14,951 bases of DNA from Candidatus Uhrbacteria bacterium (GCA_018700535.1 JABITQ010000014.1:1-14951), one strand, 5' to 3'. Numbered from the stretch's first letter, positions 1-7,660 are shown. Notes: generated by a model from the letters alone, not told the origin. Made by a program: numbers and translations.

Positions 1-233
1 ACATTGATGGTACCAAAGTGCTCAGCTCCAACTTTCTTTGATGCAGACCATTCTACAGATGCTTCCTCTGTATTAAGAGCATATGCACCATCGACAAGCT
101 CGAGACTAACAACAACAACTTCTTCTTGAATCTCATCAACGACATCAGGAGCCACCTCAGTACAACCAGCACCAAGAAAAATAAGAGGAATGACTAACGT
201 TGGGACCAAGTACTTAAACATAGACTTTTGCAT
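1..233 (-). CDS. YceI-like lipoprotein, N-terminal part only (runs off the left edge)
   Basis: The reading frame begins with ATG at 233, two bases after the stop of the NDH-2 gene, and is still open at position 1, so only about 77 residues are visible. The start MQKSMFKYLV is followed by a hydrophobic stretch and a lipobox-like LGAGC, which predicts a signal peptidase II lipoprotein on the cell surface. After an acidic linker (DVVDEIQEEVVVV) comes GAYALNTEEASVEWSASKK, then VGAEHFGTIN. This fits the start of a YceI domain, a lipocalin-like beta barrel known to bind isoprenoid or quinone-like lipids. A second in-frame ATG at 221 is possible; the one at 233 is preferred because neighbouring genes here have similarly tight gaps. 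Pairing with a quinone-reducing dehydrogenase makes a quinone link plausible, but that is inference. The -3 lipobox residue is Gly rather than the usual Leu, as in the BNR lipoprotein at 9602-10654. Confidence 0.8.
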   Translation of the reverse strand, partial: MQKSMFKYLVPTLVIPLIFLGAGCTEVAPDVVDEIQEEVVVVSLELVDGAYALNTEEASVEWSASKKVGAEHFGTIN

Positions 234-235
234 AA

Positions 236-1408
236 TTATAGTTCTGTTAAATTTCGACCTTGGAACAAATCCATCGTCCAGCTAAATGCTACACGCAACT
301 TGTTCGCTGCCCCCGGCGTCTTGAATAAGTAAACTGTTCTCCATAGATACCAAGCCAACACACCCTTAATCGTGTACCCATAGATAATTCCGACTCCATC
401 TCCATAACCAAGCGAGAACATTGTTCCTAGCACCTCTAGATTATATGCCTCCAATTTCTCACCTGTCTGGTGTCGATGAATATTCTCTGCAACAACCAAC
501 GCTTGGCGTGTAGCTGTTTGAGCAAGTTTTGGAATCGGCTTGCCATCGACTGCAATAATATCACCTAGCGCAAATAAATGCTCATCCTCGATAGTTTGCA
601 ACCCTGCATTCACGGGCACATGACCGCGTTCATCAAGAGATAAATCCTCAGCAAACACATCTGTATTCGGTCGCACACCAGAAGCCATCACTGTTACATC
701 AGACCTGTAATCACCAACTGTTGTTTCAATTCGGTCTGGGTGAATCACTTCTGCATAAGCCCCGCAGACAGGTGTGATCTGCATATGATCCATCGCCTTT
801 CGAATATAAGCTTGCACCCCATCGCTTTCGATACGACAAAACACATCGCTCGCCTGAATAATCTGCAGTGTGTAATCAACACTTGAGTCTTTCCCCTTCA
901 ATTCTTCAAGCATCCGAGCAACATCAAAGATCAACTCAACACCTGTTGGACCACCACCGACAACAGTAACAGCAACGTGATGATTGATACCTTGTGCATG
1001 CGTAATAATTGCCTTCTTCAACAAGATCGCATCTTCCACATCTTTTAGTGCATAAGCATGTTCCACACCTTGCACATTAAAAAAGTTTGTTGTTGATCCT
1101 GTAGCAACAACTAAATAACTGTACCCAAACTCTTCACCGTTCACCCACACGGTCTTACGTGCACGATCAATCCTACTTGCTCGCCCGCGAATATAACGAA
1201 GATGGTTTGATTGGAAAAAGCTCTCGTATTCAAAAATAATATCATGAGCAAGCAACGAACCAGTAGCGACCTCATGCAAAAGTGGCGTAAACGTAAAATA
1301 GTTTGTTTCACTAATCAACAACACCGAATACCCACGTTTCAACAACTCTTGTGCTGTATACACACCCCCAAATCCTCCACCGATAATAACAATTGGATCA
1401 TCATTCAT
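236..1408 (-). CDS. ndh: Type II NADH:quinone oxidoreductase (NDH-2)
   Basis: A 390-residue flavoprotein, a usual NDH-2 length, that moves electrons from NADH to membrane quinone without pumping protons. The N-terminal FAD dinucleotide fold has GGGFGG at residues 10-15, and an ATG motif (VATGS) is near 101-105. The NADH-binding Rossmann fold has VVGGGPTGVE at 149-158. The second FAD contact LFALGDI is near 278-284, and AQTATRQA (296-303) matches the quinone-site AQxAxQ motif with Arg at the last position. The C-terminal 45 residues (KGVLAWYLWRTVYLFKTPG onward) form the hydrophobic and amphipathic helices that hold NDH-2 on the membrane. It is first in a two-gene operon with the YceI-like lipoprotein. 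A TGnTAGAAT extended -10 lies 9 nt before ATG, so the GAGG upstream of ATG may not be in the mRNA. Sulfide:quinone reductase is less likely because the expected cysteines are absent. Confidence 0.93.
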   Translation of the reverse strand: MNDDPIVIIGGGFGGVYTAQELLKRGYSVLLISETNYFTFTPLLHEVATGSLLAHDIIFEYESFFQSNHLRYIRGRASRIDRARKTVWVNGEEFGYSYLVVATGSTTNFFNVQGVEHAYALKDVEDAILLKKAIITHAQGINHHVAVTVVGGGPTGVELIFDVARMLEELKGKDSSVDYTLQIIQASDVFCRIESDGVQAYIRKAMDHMQITPVCGAYAEVIHPDRIETTVGDYRSDVTVMASGVRPNTDVFAEDLSLDERGHVPVNAGLQTIEDEHLFALGDIIAVDGKPIPKLAQTATRQALVVAENIHRHQTGEKLEAYNLEVLGTMFSLGYGDGVGIIYGYTIKGVLAWYLWRTVYLFKTPGAANKLRVAFSWTMDLFQGRNLTEL

Positions 1409-1417
1409 AACGACCTC

Positions 1418-1426
1418 ATTCTAGCA
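1418..1426 (-). promoter_or_regulatory. Extended -10 promoter of the NDH-2 operon
   Basis: On the minus strand TG-C-TAGAAT occupies 1426-1418, with no convincing -35 hexamer. Nine bases separate TAGAAT from the ATG at 1408, so a start about seven bases downstream gives a leader of only a few nucleotides. It sits just after the rpmG terminator, which fits an independent start. Confidence 0.6.
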
Positions 1427-1439
1427 TTTACCGCATAAA

Positions 1440-1466
1440 ACCAAAAACCACCCTTGAGAGGTGGTT
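1440..1466 (-). terminator. Intrinsic terminator of rpmG
   Basis: On the minus strand, stem AACCACC / GGTGGTT (1466-1460 with 1452-1446), a 7-nt loop, then TTTGGTTTT. It lies just upstream of the NDH-2 promoter and separates the two units. A second hairpin at 1468-1490 lies between it and the rpmG stop. Confidence 0.8.
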
Positions 1467-1467
1467 G

Positions 1468-1490
1468 TCGACGAAGCCTGAGCTTGTCGA
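1468..1490 (-). repeat. Hairpin with a CTGA loop, after rpmG
   Basis: Stem TCGAC/GTCGA plus AAGC/GCTT with one bulged G and a CTGA loop (plus-strand reading). Its AAGC-CTGA-GCTT core resembles the three hairpins between the tRNA genes, and resembles short palindromes of the CTGAGCTTGTCGA kind seen in many bacterial genomes. Its role is unknown; it may help termination or protect the mRNA end. Confidence 0.6.
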
Positions 1491-1496
1491 GGGGGT

Positions 1497-1652
1497 TTAT
1501 TTGGTTTCTTTGTGGTTCTTGTGAACCTTACACCACTTACAGAACTTCTTAAGCTCAAGGCGCTCCTTGATCTTCTTCTTGTTCTTGGTGCTTTGGTACC
1601 CAATGCGCTTACATTCGGTACATTCTAGTTTGATGAGATTATCTTGAGACAT
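1497..1652 (-). CDS. rpmG: 50S ribosomal protein bL33
   Basis: A 51-residue basic protein starting MSQDNLIKLECTECKRIGYQ and ending KNHKETK. The two pairs CTEC (residues 11-14) and CKWC (38-41) make the zinc ribbon of the Cys-containing bL33 type, which sits near the E site of the large ribosomal subunit. The length matches the family (about 50 residues). It follows tRNA-Thr(TGT), in keeping with the common clustering of rpmG near tRNA and translation genes. No SD precedes the ATG. A possible promoter (TTGACA, 17 nt, TAGGGT) lies just upstream. A different reading frame covers the same DNA but lacks these family motifs. Confidence 0.95.
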   Translation of the reverse strand: MSQDNLIKLECTECKRIGYQSTKNKKKIKERLELKKFCKWCKVHKNHKETK

Positions 1653-1670
1653 ATAGTTGAATTCGGATAG

Positions 1671-1699
1671 ACCCTACCTTTTGGGCCATTATCTGTCAA
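1671..1699 (-). promoter_or_regulatory. rpmG: Possible promoter of rpmG
   Basis: On the minus strand a perfect TTGACA (1699-1694) is followed after 17 nt by TAGGGT (1676-1671), which matches the -10 consensus at only three positions. The ATG is 18 nt further on. Read-through from the tRNA genes is the alternative. Confidence 0.35.
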
Positions 1700-1748
1700 T
1701 CCTCTCCTCCAGCAGCCATGCCAGCAACAATATTGCTGAAACAACGGC

Positions 1749-1824
1749 TGGAGCCGTCTATCGGATTCGAACCGATGACCTATAGTTTACAAAACTATTG
1801 CTCTACCAGCTGAGCTAAGACGGC
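1749..1824 (-). tRNA. tRNA-Thr (anticodon TGT)
   Basis: A 76-nt cloverleaf: acceptor stem GCCGTCT/AGACGGC, discriminator T and encoded CCA. The anticodon loop TTTGTAA between ATAGT and ACTAT gives anticodon TGT, and the T arm has GGTTCGAATCC. It lies between tRNA-Tyr and rpmG and is probably co-transcribed with tRNA-Tyr. A small hairpin (CAGCAA/TTGCTG, 1722-1738) follows its 3' end. Confidence 0.97.
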
Positions 1825-1870
1825 GCTTGTTTCTGGTGCGTACGTTGTGGGAATTGGGTACTGAATTGCT

Positions 1871-1887
1871 GTCGAGCTCAGCTCGAC
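1871..1887. repeat. AGCTCAGCT-core hairpin 1
   Basis: A perfect 7-bp stem GTCGAGC/GCTCGAC around loop TCA. It is one of three hairpins with the same core in the spacer between the two tRNA genes. Confidence 0.7.
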
Positions 1888-1919
1888 TACCTCGCTGAAG
1901 TATACAACGGTTGGGTTGG

Positions 1920-1938
1920 GACAAAGCTCAGCTTTGTC
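1920..1938. repeat. AGCTCAGCT-core hairpin 2
   Basis: A perfect 8-bp stem GACAAAGC/GCTTTGTC around loop TCA. The outer stem differs from its neighbours while the inner core is identical. Confidence 0.7.
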
Positions 1939-1951
1939 TTTGCGTACCCCA

Positions 1952-1968
1952 ACCGAGCTCAGCTCGGT
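1952..1968. repeat. AGCTCAGCT-core hairpin 3, next to the tRNA-Tyr 3' end
   Basis: A perfect 7-bp stem ACCGAGC/GCTCGGT around loop TCA. On the minus strand it begins at the last base of the tRNA-Tyr CCA, so it may mark the end for tRNA 3' processing. Confidence 0.7.
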
Positions 1969-2052
1969 GGTGGGCCGGGAAGGATTCGAACCTTCGAAGG
2001 CAAAGCCATCAGATTTACAGTCTGACCTCGTTGACCGCTTGAGTACCGACCC
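1968..2052 (-). tRNA. tRNA-Tyr (anticodon GTA)
   Basis: An 85-nt class II tRNA: acceptor GGGTCGG/CCGGCCC (one G-T pair), discriminator A and encoded CCA. The anticodon stem-loop CAGACTGTAAATCTG gives GTA, and there is a long variable arm, as expected for bacterial tRNA-Tyr. It is preceded by a good promoter. Confidence 0.97.
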
Positions 2053-2078
2053 GTTTCAATTACCAATGTACGCGGATT

Positions 2079-2107
2079 ATTCTATAAGAATAGGTTTTAA
2101 AAGTCAA
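2079..2107 (-). promoter_or_regulatory. Promoter of the tRNA-Tyr / tRNA-Thr unit
   Basis: On the minus strand TTGACT (2107-2102), a 17-nt spacer, then TAGAAT (2084-2079). Start is predicted near 2072, about 20 nt before the tRNA-Tyr 5' end. The rest of the 2053-2174 gap shows nothing else clear. Confidence 0.75.
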
Positions 2108-2174
2108 CGGCTGTTATCCCTATATTAAACAAGGATAATCACAGTAAATACATACGAAAACGTAAAAACTATTC

Positions 2175-3416
2175 CTACCTAAGCTTCTCACCCATAGACT
2201 CTCTAAGAGACTTCTCCGCCATCGACACACTTGCACGCCTACTCTCCTCAAGATAACCAATAACCATAACGTCTACAGCAGCCTGAAGATCATCTGTGGC
2301 ATTGTTGTCACCAACAAGCTTGGAGGCCTTTTGCCACTCAACTCCCTGCACCTCTGCCGGGTCAATCGAGAGATGTGGCTTATTCTTACTAAAGACCATC
2401 CCTGTAGCAAGCGATCTCGTCCGCTTGTTATCTCCTGATCCCAGTGGGTAACTATCTGCCGCATACAACGCTTCGGGAACAAAGTAAATCGTATTTGAAT
2501 CATCAATCTTCTCAGAGGCTGCATAAGCAAAAAGCTCGTCCTTTGTGCCAGGCCAATACACAACAGTAAACGGCACCTCTTCTCCGTGACGCAACTCCTC
2601 ATTGATCTCGAGTGCCGTATTGATAAACGCCGCTTCATCCACATGGTTAATACGTTTCCCCTCTCTATACACCTCTGTCGCCACACCGTGAGCAGACGCC
2701 GACTGTTTATCTGGATCAATTTTTTTATCTGCACTTCTTTTCTGCAACAACAACTCGCCATCATGAAACATCAAACAAGAGACAACTAGATACCGATCTC
2801 CTGCAGCCCGTGCCTCACCTCTGGTAGAACGTGCATCACTAATTTCACCATCGTCACCTGTAAGATAAATCTGCTCATTCGGCTTTTCTGCAACACCCTC
2901 AACGTTCACATAAGGTTTTGCACGAACAGAAATAACTTGCCCTGTACTTGAAATATCTAAATCACAAACAACCTTTCCAGACTCATCCATAACAGGAACC
3001 GTCTGCTTTCCAAAATCTCTTCTATCCAACAACACCTGCATAACCTCAGGGCTCCGCACAGGTTTTTCTTTTAACTCACCCGTTGAATAACTATTCACCT
3101 GGATATCACCATCAAATTCGGTTAAGCGATTCCCTTCAGTATCCTCAATCCACTCGGATCGTGAAGCAGAATCTTGAACAAAAATCACACTCTTCTTTTC
3201 TCCACCCCCGCTCAACACAGCAGGCATAGACCGTTTGTCACCATTACTCTCCCAAGATCCAACATCAACAATCGAATAACGCGCTGTCACATCGCCTGTT
3301 CCTGGATCAAAAATATCAATACTACTTGAAGAGCGTGAAGTCACATTCGAAAAGAAAAAAGCCGGTACCTCTTCTCGAGCATGCTCCCTCCCAAAACCAG
3401 GACGTTTTTCAGACAT
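2175..3416 (-). CDS. Nudix-like hydrolase domain protein with a unique N-terminal half
   Basis: A 413-residue protein. The first half (about 1-200) is rich in Ser, Asp and Gly and is not recognised. The second half has a Nudix-like beta start (RYLVVSCLMFHDGELLLQKR, then SADKKIDPDKQSASAHG), close to the layout of isopentenyl-diphosphate isomerase-type Nudix proteins. The Nudix helix is EAAFINTALEINEEL. The EE pair is kept, but the usual Arg of REUXEE is replaced by Leu, and the Gly is displaced. Activity on nucleoside diphosphate-type substrates is therefore uncertain; it could be a degenerate or altered-specificity enzyme. The start is ATG at 3416, because a promoter (TTGACG, 17 nt, TAGTAA) ends 10 nt before it; a TTG at 3422 would not be in that mRNA. 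It has no SD and stands alone between two tRNA units. Confidence 0.65.
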   Translation of the reverse strand: MSEKRPGFGREHAREEVPAFFFSNVTSRSSSSIDIFDPGTGDVTARYSIVDVGSWESNGDKRSMPAVLSGGGEKKSVIFVQDSASRSEWIEDTEGNRLTEFDGDIQVNSYSTGELKEKPVRSPEVMQVLLDRRDFGKQTVPVMDESGKVVCDLDISSTGQVISVRAKPYVNVEGVAEKPNEQIYLTGDDGEISDARSTRGEARAAGDRYLVVSCLMFHDGELLLQKRSADKKIDPDKQSASAHGVATEVYREGKRINHVDEAAFINTALEINEELRHGEEVPFTVVYWPGTKDELFAYAASEKIDDSNTIYFVPEALYAADSYPLGSGDNKRTRSLATGMVFSKNKPHLSIDPAEVQGVEWQKASKLVGDNNATDDLQAAVDVMVIGYLEESRRASVSMAEKSLRESMGEKLR

Positions 3417-3426
3417 AAACAATTGA

Positions 3427-3455
3427 TTACTAAATCTCTAAAACTAATACGTCAA
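3427..3455 (-). promoter_or_regulatory. Promoter of the Nudix-like gene
   Basis: On the minus strand TTGACG (3455-3450), a 17-nt spacer, then TAGTAA (3432-3427). The ATG at 3416 is only 10 nt after the -10 box, so the mRNA is predicted to be leaderless or nearly so. Confidence 0.5.
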
Positions 3456-3496
3456 TATTACAGCAGTGCATGGATATCACAAGAGGGTGAACAAAC

Positions 3497-3528
3497 AAAA
3501 ATACATCAGGATTTCCTGATGTATTTTT
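3497..3528 (-). terminator. Intrinsic terminator after tRNA-Thr(GGT)
   Basis: Stem ATACATCAGG/CCTGATGTAT (10 bp, extendable with flanking A/T pairs) around a 4-nt loop. On the minus strand it is followed by TTTTGTTTG. It starts at the tRNA CCA end. Confidence 0.85.
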
Positions 3529-3603
3529 GGAGCCACGATCGGGATTCGAACCCGAGACCTCATCCTTACCATGGATGCGCTCTACCAACTGAGCTATCGC
3601 GGC
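3528..3603 (-). tRNA. tRNA-Thr (anticodon GGT)
   Basis: A 76-nt cloverleaf: acceptor GCCGCGA/TCGTGGC (one G-T pair), discriminator T and encoded CCA. The anticodon arm CATCC-ATGGTAA-GGATG gives GGT. It is the second threonine tRNA of the window and follows the hairpin that ends the eight-gene operon. Confidence 0.97.
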
Positions 3604-3622
3604 GTAAGCCGGCAAAACTATA

Positions 3623-3642
3623 ACAAAGCCCCCCGGCTTTGT
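3623..3642 (-). terminator. Hairpin ending the eight-gene operon
   Basis: A perfect 8-bp stem ACAAAGCC/GGCTTTGT with a GGGG loop on the minus strand, followed by TATAGTTTTG. It lies five bases after the stop of the TPR gene. The U tract is imperfect, so some read-through into tRNA-Thr(GGT), which has no clear promoter of its own, is likely. Confidence 0.65.
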
Positions 3643-3647
3643 GAAGA

Positions 3648-4466
3648 CTAGTTTGTGGACTTACTTGTCTTACTAACGTATGCGTCTTTTTTCTTTTGAA
3701 AACGAGCTTCAAATTCAGCGATCTTCTTATTCTCTGCGTTCACCTCTTTCAACGCCTTAATCCCCTCTCTCGCATCTTTGAGCGACCCTGCTTTCAATGC
3801 AGCCTCGATGTAGTAATCCAAATACCTTGGATTCTTAGAACGCTTTTCTACAGCCTTCTTAAAGTGCTCGAGCGCAACCTTGTCGTTGCCCTCTGCCACC
3901 TCGAGCTCGCCTAAAGACGCATGAACACTCGCATCTGTTGGTGCAAGCTTGAGGGCAAACCTTAATGTCTCTCGTGCTTGCTCTAGCTGTTTACTTTTAA
4001 TATACAAATTTCCAAGTCCCTCATACGCATCTGCGCTCTTGGGGTTGTGGCTAATAATGTCGATAAAGATTTTCTCCGCAGGAATAAACTCTTCATCTTT
4101 AATCAATGCCTCAGCCTCTCCAACAAGCTTGTGCATTGTGTCGCTGTTGTACGCATGCTGCCCTTCAGACGCGTTGCGCTTAAGCTTTTGGTAATACTGC
4201 TCCATGCGATACAAACGTTGCACGGCACGACGACCAATCCTTGAGACACCACGCACCGCTCCAGAAGTAGACTTTGAGACAGAACGAAGCTTTGCCCCAC
4301 CCTTACGATTAAACTTTTGTAAAATAAGCTGCTCTTTCACTTGTCGCGTACGCTCCTTTGGAATTGATGTGACATCAATCATTCGCAGCTGTGGAATTTT
4401 TTTGTACACAATAACCCCAATAACAATTAGAGCGAGTGCGATCAATACGTAAGCTAAGTACACCAT
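3648..4466 (-). CDS. Membrane-anchored TPR protein
   Basis: A 272-residue protein with one N-terminal membrane helix (LAYVLIALALIVIGVIVY, about residues 4-21), then a basic linker (to about 95). Tetratricopeptide repeats follow at about 105-240, for example SADAYEGLGNLYIKSKQLEQ (about 144-163) and ASVHASLGELEVAEGNDKVA (about 178-197). The C terminus is Lys-rich. TPR arrays are scaffolds for protein contacts; here the array would face the cytoplasm or the outside depending on topology, which the sequence does not settle. It is the last gene of the operon, 3 nt after tpiA, without an SD, so translation is probably coupled to tpiA. Its partner is unknown. Confidence 0.8.
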   Translation of the reverse strand: MVYLAYVLIALALIVIGVIVYKKIPQLRMIDVTSIPKERTRQVKEQLILQKFNRKGGAKLRSVSKSTSGAVRGVSRIGRRAVQRLYRMEQYYQKLKRNASEGQHAYNSDTMHKLVGEAEALIKDEEFIPAEKIFIDIISHNPKSADAYEGLGNLYIKSKQLEQARETLRFALKLAPTDASVHASLGELEVAEGNDKVALEHFKKAVEKRSKNPRYLDYYIEAALKAGSLKDAREGIKALKEVNAENKKIAEFEARFQKKKDAYVSKTSKSTN

Positions 4467-4469
4467 AGA

Positions 4470-5246
4470 TTATTCTTGTAATCCCTCCATTACCTCAATG
4501 GCTGCATTCACAACCTCACGAAACTGATTTAATTTAACGGATGCTCCACCAACCAACACACCTCCAATCAACTTCTCACGCATAAACTGATACGCATTTT
4601 CACCTGTAACAGATCCACCATACAGAACATCCAACTGTCCTTTAGGAGCATCTGGAAACACACCATTCAATACGGCATGAATATACTCATGCATCGCAAG
4701 TGCTTCTTCAAGACTTGCTGAGCGTCCTGTGCCGATTGCCCAAAGCGGCTCGTACGCAACAAGCAGTTTACTACCTCCACGTAATCGCACATCGCTCAAT
4801 GCCGCCCCCAACTGATCGCGAACAACATCCCGCGCTTGGTCTGCATCTCGTTGCTCAGCTGTTTCACCAACACACAAAATAGGGATCAACTGATTCGCAA
4901 GCGCCTGACGCACTTTTGCATTTACCATCTCATCTGTCTCTCCAAAAACCTGACGGCGTTCAGAGTGACCAATAATCACATGAGACACACCCACCTCTGT
5001 AAGCATGCGTGCAGAAGTCTCACCTGTAAACGCACCCGAATCTTCTGAATGCATGTTCTGCGCACCGAGCGATGCAGCAGATCGTGCCACCACCTTGCGC
5101 ACCTCGCCGAGAGCCACGAATGGTGGGCACACAACGATCTCTGGGATCACCTTGCTTCCACGCACAGTCAAAAGCGTGCCGCGAGCAAGCGCAACACTTT
5201 CACGCACACCTACGCGCATTTTCCAGTTTGCAATGATGGTTTTCAT
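4470..5246 (-). CDS. tpiA: Triose-phosphate isomerase
   Basis: A 258-residue TIM-barrel enzyme, normal length, interconverting dihydroxyacetone phosphate and glyceraldehyde 3-phosphate in glycolysis. The catalytic residues are present: Asn7 and Lys9 in ANWKM, His94 in IIGHSERR, and Glu166 in YEPLWAIGTG, which also carries the mobile loop 6. The phosphate-binding glycines occur in LYGGSV (about 208-213) and VLVGGASV (about 230-237). It lies 4 nt after the M16 protease gene and 3 nt before the TPR gene, with no SD. Nothing suggests loss of activity. Confidence 0.97.
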   Translation of the reverse strand: MKTIIANWKMRVGVRESVALARGTLLTVRGSKVIPEIVVCPPFVALGEVRKVVARSAASLGAQNMHSEDSGAFTGETSARMLTEVGVSHVIIGHSERRQVFGETDEMVNAKVRQALANQLIPILCVGETAEQRDADQARDVVRDQLGAALSDVRLRGGSKLLVAYEPLWAIGTGRSASLEEALAMHEYIHAVLNGVFPDAPKGQLDVLYGGSVTGENAYQFMREKLIGGVLVGGASVKLNQFREVVNAAIEVMEGLQE

Positions 5247-5250
5247 AAGA

Positions 5251-6534
5251 CTATTTTTTTACGAGCCCTGCTTTTCGCAACAAGTCTGCACCAGACTTAA
5301 ATGGACCCACCGCAGCAACGCTAAGTTGCTTCTCGTTTAGAACTAATTTTGCAACCTCTTGAATATCAGCAGATGTCACTGCATCTAATTGTTTCAAGTA
5401 GGTCTTTGGACTGCGCACTCGACGCTGAAACATTTTTTCACGCGCATACCATTGCGCACGCTGAAAACTATCTTCCATCCGAATTGCCATCTGTCCACGA
5501 ACATAAGCCTTTGCAGCCTTGAGCTCGCGCGCAGTTACTTTCTCTCGTTTAATCTTACGCACTTCTTTCATGATTGTCTTCACAGCCACGTCCAAACGTT
5601 TCTTATCAAGCCCCGCACGAATCATGAACACACCCGTCTCTTCATACGATGTATTCATTGCGCGCACAAAGTATGCAAGCCCTTTTCGTTCACGAACCTC
5701 TGTAAAAAGCCTTGATGACATGTTGCCACCTAAAATCGTTGCAAGCAACTGCACAGCCGGATTACGCGCATCTTGCTCACCAAACGATGGGAACCCCATT
5801 GCTAGCTGAATCTGCTCAGTAGGCTTGGATTGCACACGCGCACGAGGCCCTTTTTTGCCCGAATCAACATGCAGCTCAAAACCACTTGGAACGTCTTTTT
5901 GATTTTTACGTTTTCCAAAACGTGCATCAATCCACTTCTTTACACGACGATCAATGTTTCCAGAAACAACGAGTACCATGTTTGATGGTTGGTAGTTCTT
6001 TTTATAAAACGCATGCATCTCATCACGATCCACATTCCGAATAATGTCTGGCGTCCCCGCAATCTCCCAACCAAGCGTTGATCCATCAAACATCACACGC
6101 TCAAGCAACTCACTCACGTGCATCATTGGGTTGTCCTCGTACATGTGGATCTCCTCCACAATCGCACCACGCTCACGGTTCATCTCGTCCTTATCAAACT
6201 TAGATGAAAAAATCATGTCATCGATCAGATCGATCCCAAGCTCTAGGTGACTCTTATCAACCTTCACGTAATACCCCGTTACTTTCTTGCCAGTAAATGC
6301 ATTGTAGTCTGCACCAATCGCATCAAGGGTGCGCGAGATATGCTGAGCTGTTGGGCGGCGACGTGTCCCCTTAAACATCATGTGCTCAATAAAGTGAGAC
6401 GCACCACTAATATCCGCGTATTCATAACGCGAACCAACACGCACAAGAACGAGTACAGAGACGGTCTCCGTCCCTGCCACAGGTGTCATCATGACGCGCA
6501 TGCCGTTGTCTAATGTAAATGATTCTGTTGCCAT
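5251..6534 (-). CDS. M16 family zinc metalloprotease (processing-peptidase type)
   Basis: A 427-residue single-unit M16 peptidase. The inverted zinc motif HxxEH is HFIEH at residues 47-51, and the third ligand lies in IVEEIH (Glu127/128), at the family's usual distance of about 76. The C-terminal half has GGNMSSRLFTEVRERKGLAYF, the substrate-binding Arg/Tyr region typical of the MPP/PqqL group. With about 420 residues it resembles the bacterial relatives of mitochondrial processing peptidase, which act as dimers on peptides. No signal peptide is visible, so it is probably cytosolic. It lies 2 nt after the 373-aa gene and 4 nt before tpiA, with no SD. Confidence 0.92.
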   Translation of the reverse strand: MATESFTLDNGMRVMMTPVAGTETVSVLVLVRVGSRYEYADISGASHFIEHMMFKGTRRRPTAQHISRTLDAIGADYNAFTGKKVTGYYVKVDKSHLELGIDLIDDMIFSSKFDKDEMNRERGAIVEEIHMYEDNPMMHVSELLERVMFDGSTLGWEIAGTPDIIRNVDRDEMHAFYKKNYQPSNMVLVVSGNIDRRVKKWIDARFGKRKNQKDVPSGFELHVDSGKKGPRARVQSKPTEQIQLAMGFPSFGEQDARNPAVQLLATILGGNMSSRLFTEVRERKGLAYFVRAMNTSYEETGVFMIRAGLDKKRLDVAVKTIMKEVRKIKREKVTARELKAAKAYVRGQMAIRMEDSFQRAQWYAREKMFQRRVRSPKTYLKQLDAVTSADIQEVAKLVLNEKQLSVAAVGPFKSGADLLRKAGLVKK

Positions 6535-6536
6535 AA

Positions 6537-7658
6537 TTATATTGATTGAGGTCGACTCATCGACTCTCTCTTTGGTTGATTATCCCACTCATCATCCTCA
6601 TGTGACTCATCTTCTGGATCCACCGGAAAGATCAGATTCCCCCCACTCGTTTCATCCAAACGCTTCTGAAGAACCTTGTCTGAAGGAATCGTATCCCCGA
6701 GAACTTGCCTTCGCTCTTTCAAATAAAGCTCGTAAACGTCTTTACCTACTTCTCGTGAAATCCGATTAATATGAGACTGCGCATATAAAAGGATATCAAC
6801 AAGGTCATCCCTCACAACCTCCGCATCCATATCTTTAGCATCAACACTCAAGCCTTCTCGATCATCCTTCAGCACATTCAAAAAATCAGGCTCAAGTTTC
6901 TCGGCTGGCAATACTACACCAACAACTGTTACCGCTCCATGATATTGATTTGTTGTAGAATAAAAGACTTTTGACTTAATTGAATCAGCGGCAGCTACAG
7001 CACGTCGCGCCCGCTCATAAAATTCCTTCGGTACGATTGAAATAGCATACGAAGCAAGATCCTCAGCAACATGTGCACCGAAGATAATCGCAATCTCTCC
7101 TTTTATAAGCTTGTCTACACAAGTCACCCCCTCTATCCCAGGAACATGCTCGATAGCAAATTCTCGCACCCCTCTTTCAAAATCCTCCTCATCTCCTCTG
7201 AGACCGTATCCCTGATGTGTTTCAGCATCTATTTTACGATCTAACTTTTGTGTTCGATGATCAAATTCAAAAGCCCCTAGCCATCCATCGTCAGTATCAC
7301 TCGTCAACAACGCTAAGTCTGGAAATCCGTAATCCTTAAGACTTCCCTCACGAACAATCAAATCCATCTGCACATCCACAGATGTCTTTCCAAAACCACG
7401 AGCAATTTCTTTCAACTGCTGATGAAGTGCATCTCGATCTCTATCAACCTGAATCAAATATGGATCTCCAACTTCTGACCCTTGAGTCAACAAAAACATC
7501 TCATGATAACGATCCACCATAGCCCCATACAAATGCTGCCGCTCTTTCTCGCCAGCACCAGCAATCTCTCGCATCTCCTCACTAGAAAGCGGACCAAGGT
7601 CTTTCTTGATCTGATGACGCAACGCTTCCGTTCTGCTTGGATCGTATTGATCAATCAT
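6537..7658 (-). CDS. Conserved-looking protein of unknown function (373 aa)
   Basis: I do not recognise this family. The protein is acidic overall, has no signal peptide or membrane segment, and contains predicted helix-rich stretches (start MIDQYDPSRTEALRHQIKKD). A central alpha/beta region includes VTCVDKLIKGEIAIIFGAHV and FYSTTNQYHGAVTVVGVVLP. The tail is strongly acidic and hydrophilic (DPEDESHEDDEWD), probably disordered. The start is ATG at 7658, 2 nt after the glyQS stop; an overlapping TTG at 7664 is possible. It is embedded between glyQS and the M16 protease in a tight operon, so it is expressed with housekeeping genes. A processing or translation-linked role is only a guess. Confidence 0.7.
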   Translation of the reverse strand: MIDQYDPSRTEALRHQIKKDLGPLSSEEMREIAGAGEKERQHLYGAMVDRYHEMFLLTQGSEVGDPYLIQVDRDRDALHQQLKEIARGFGKTSVDVQMDLIVREGSLKDYGFPDLALLTSDTDDGWLGAFEFDHRTQKLDRKIDAETHQGYGLRGDEEDFERGVREFAIEHVPGIEGVTCVDKLIKGEIAIIFGAHVAEDLASYAISIVPKEFYERARRAVAAADSIKSKVFYSTTNQYHGAVTVVGVVLPAEKLEPDFLNVLKDDREGLSVDAKDMDAEVVRDDLVDILLYAQSHINRISREVGKDVYELYLKERRQVLGDTIPSDKVLQKRLDETSGGNLIFPVDPEDESHEDDEWDNQPKRESMSRPQSI

Positions 7659-7660
7659 AC

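Noticed and set aside
1421..1603. 60-aa minus-strand frame over rpmG
   Set aside because: The other frame encodes a clear bL33 with both Cys pairs; this one is a shadow.
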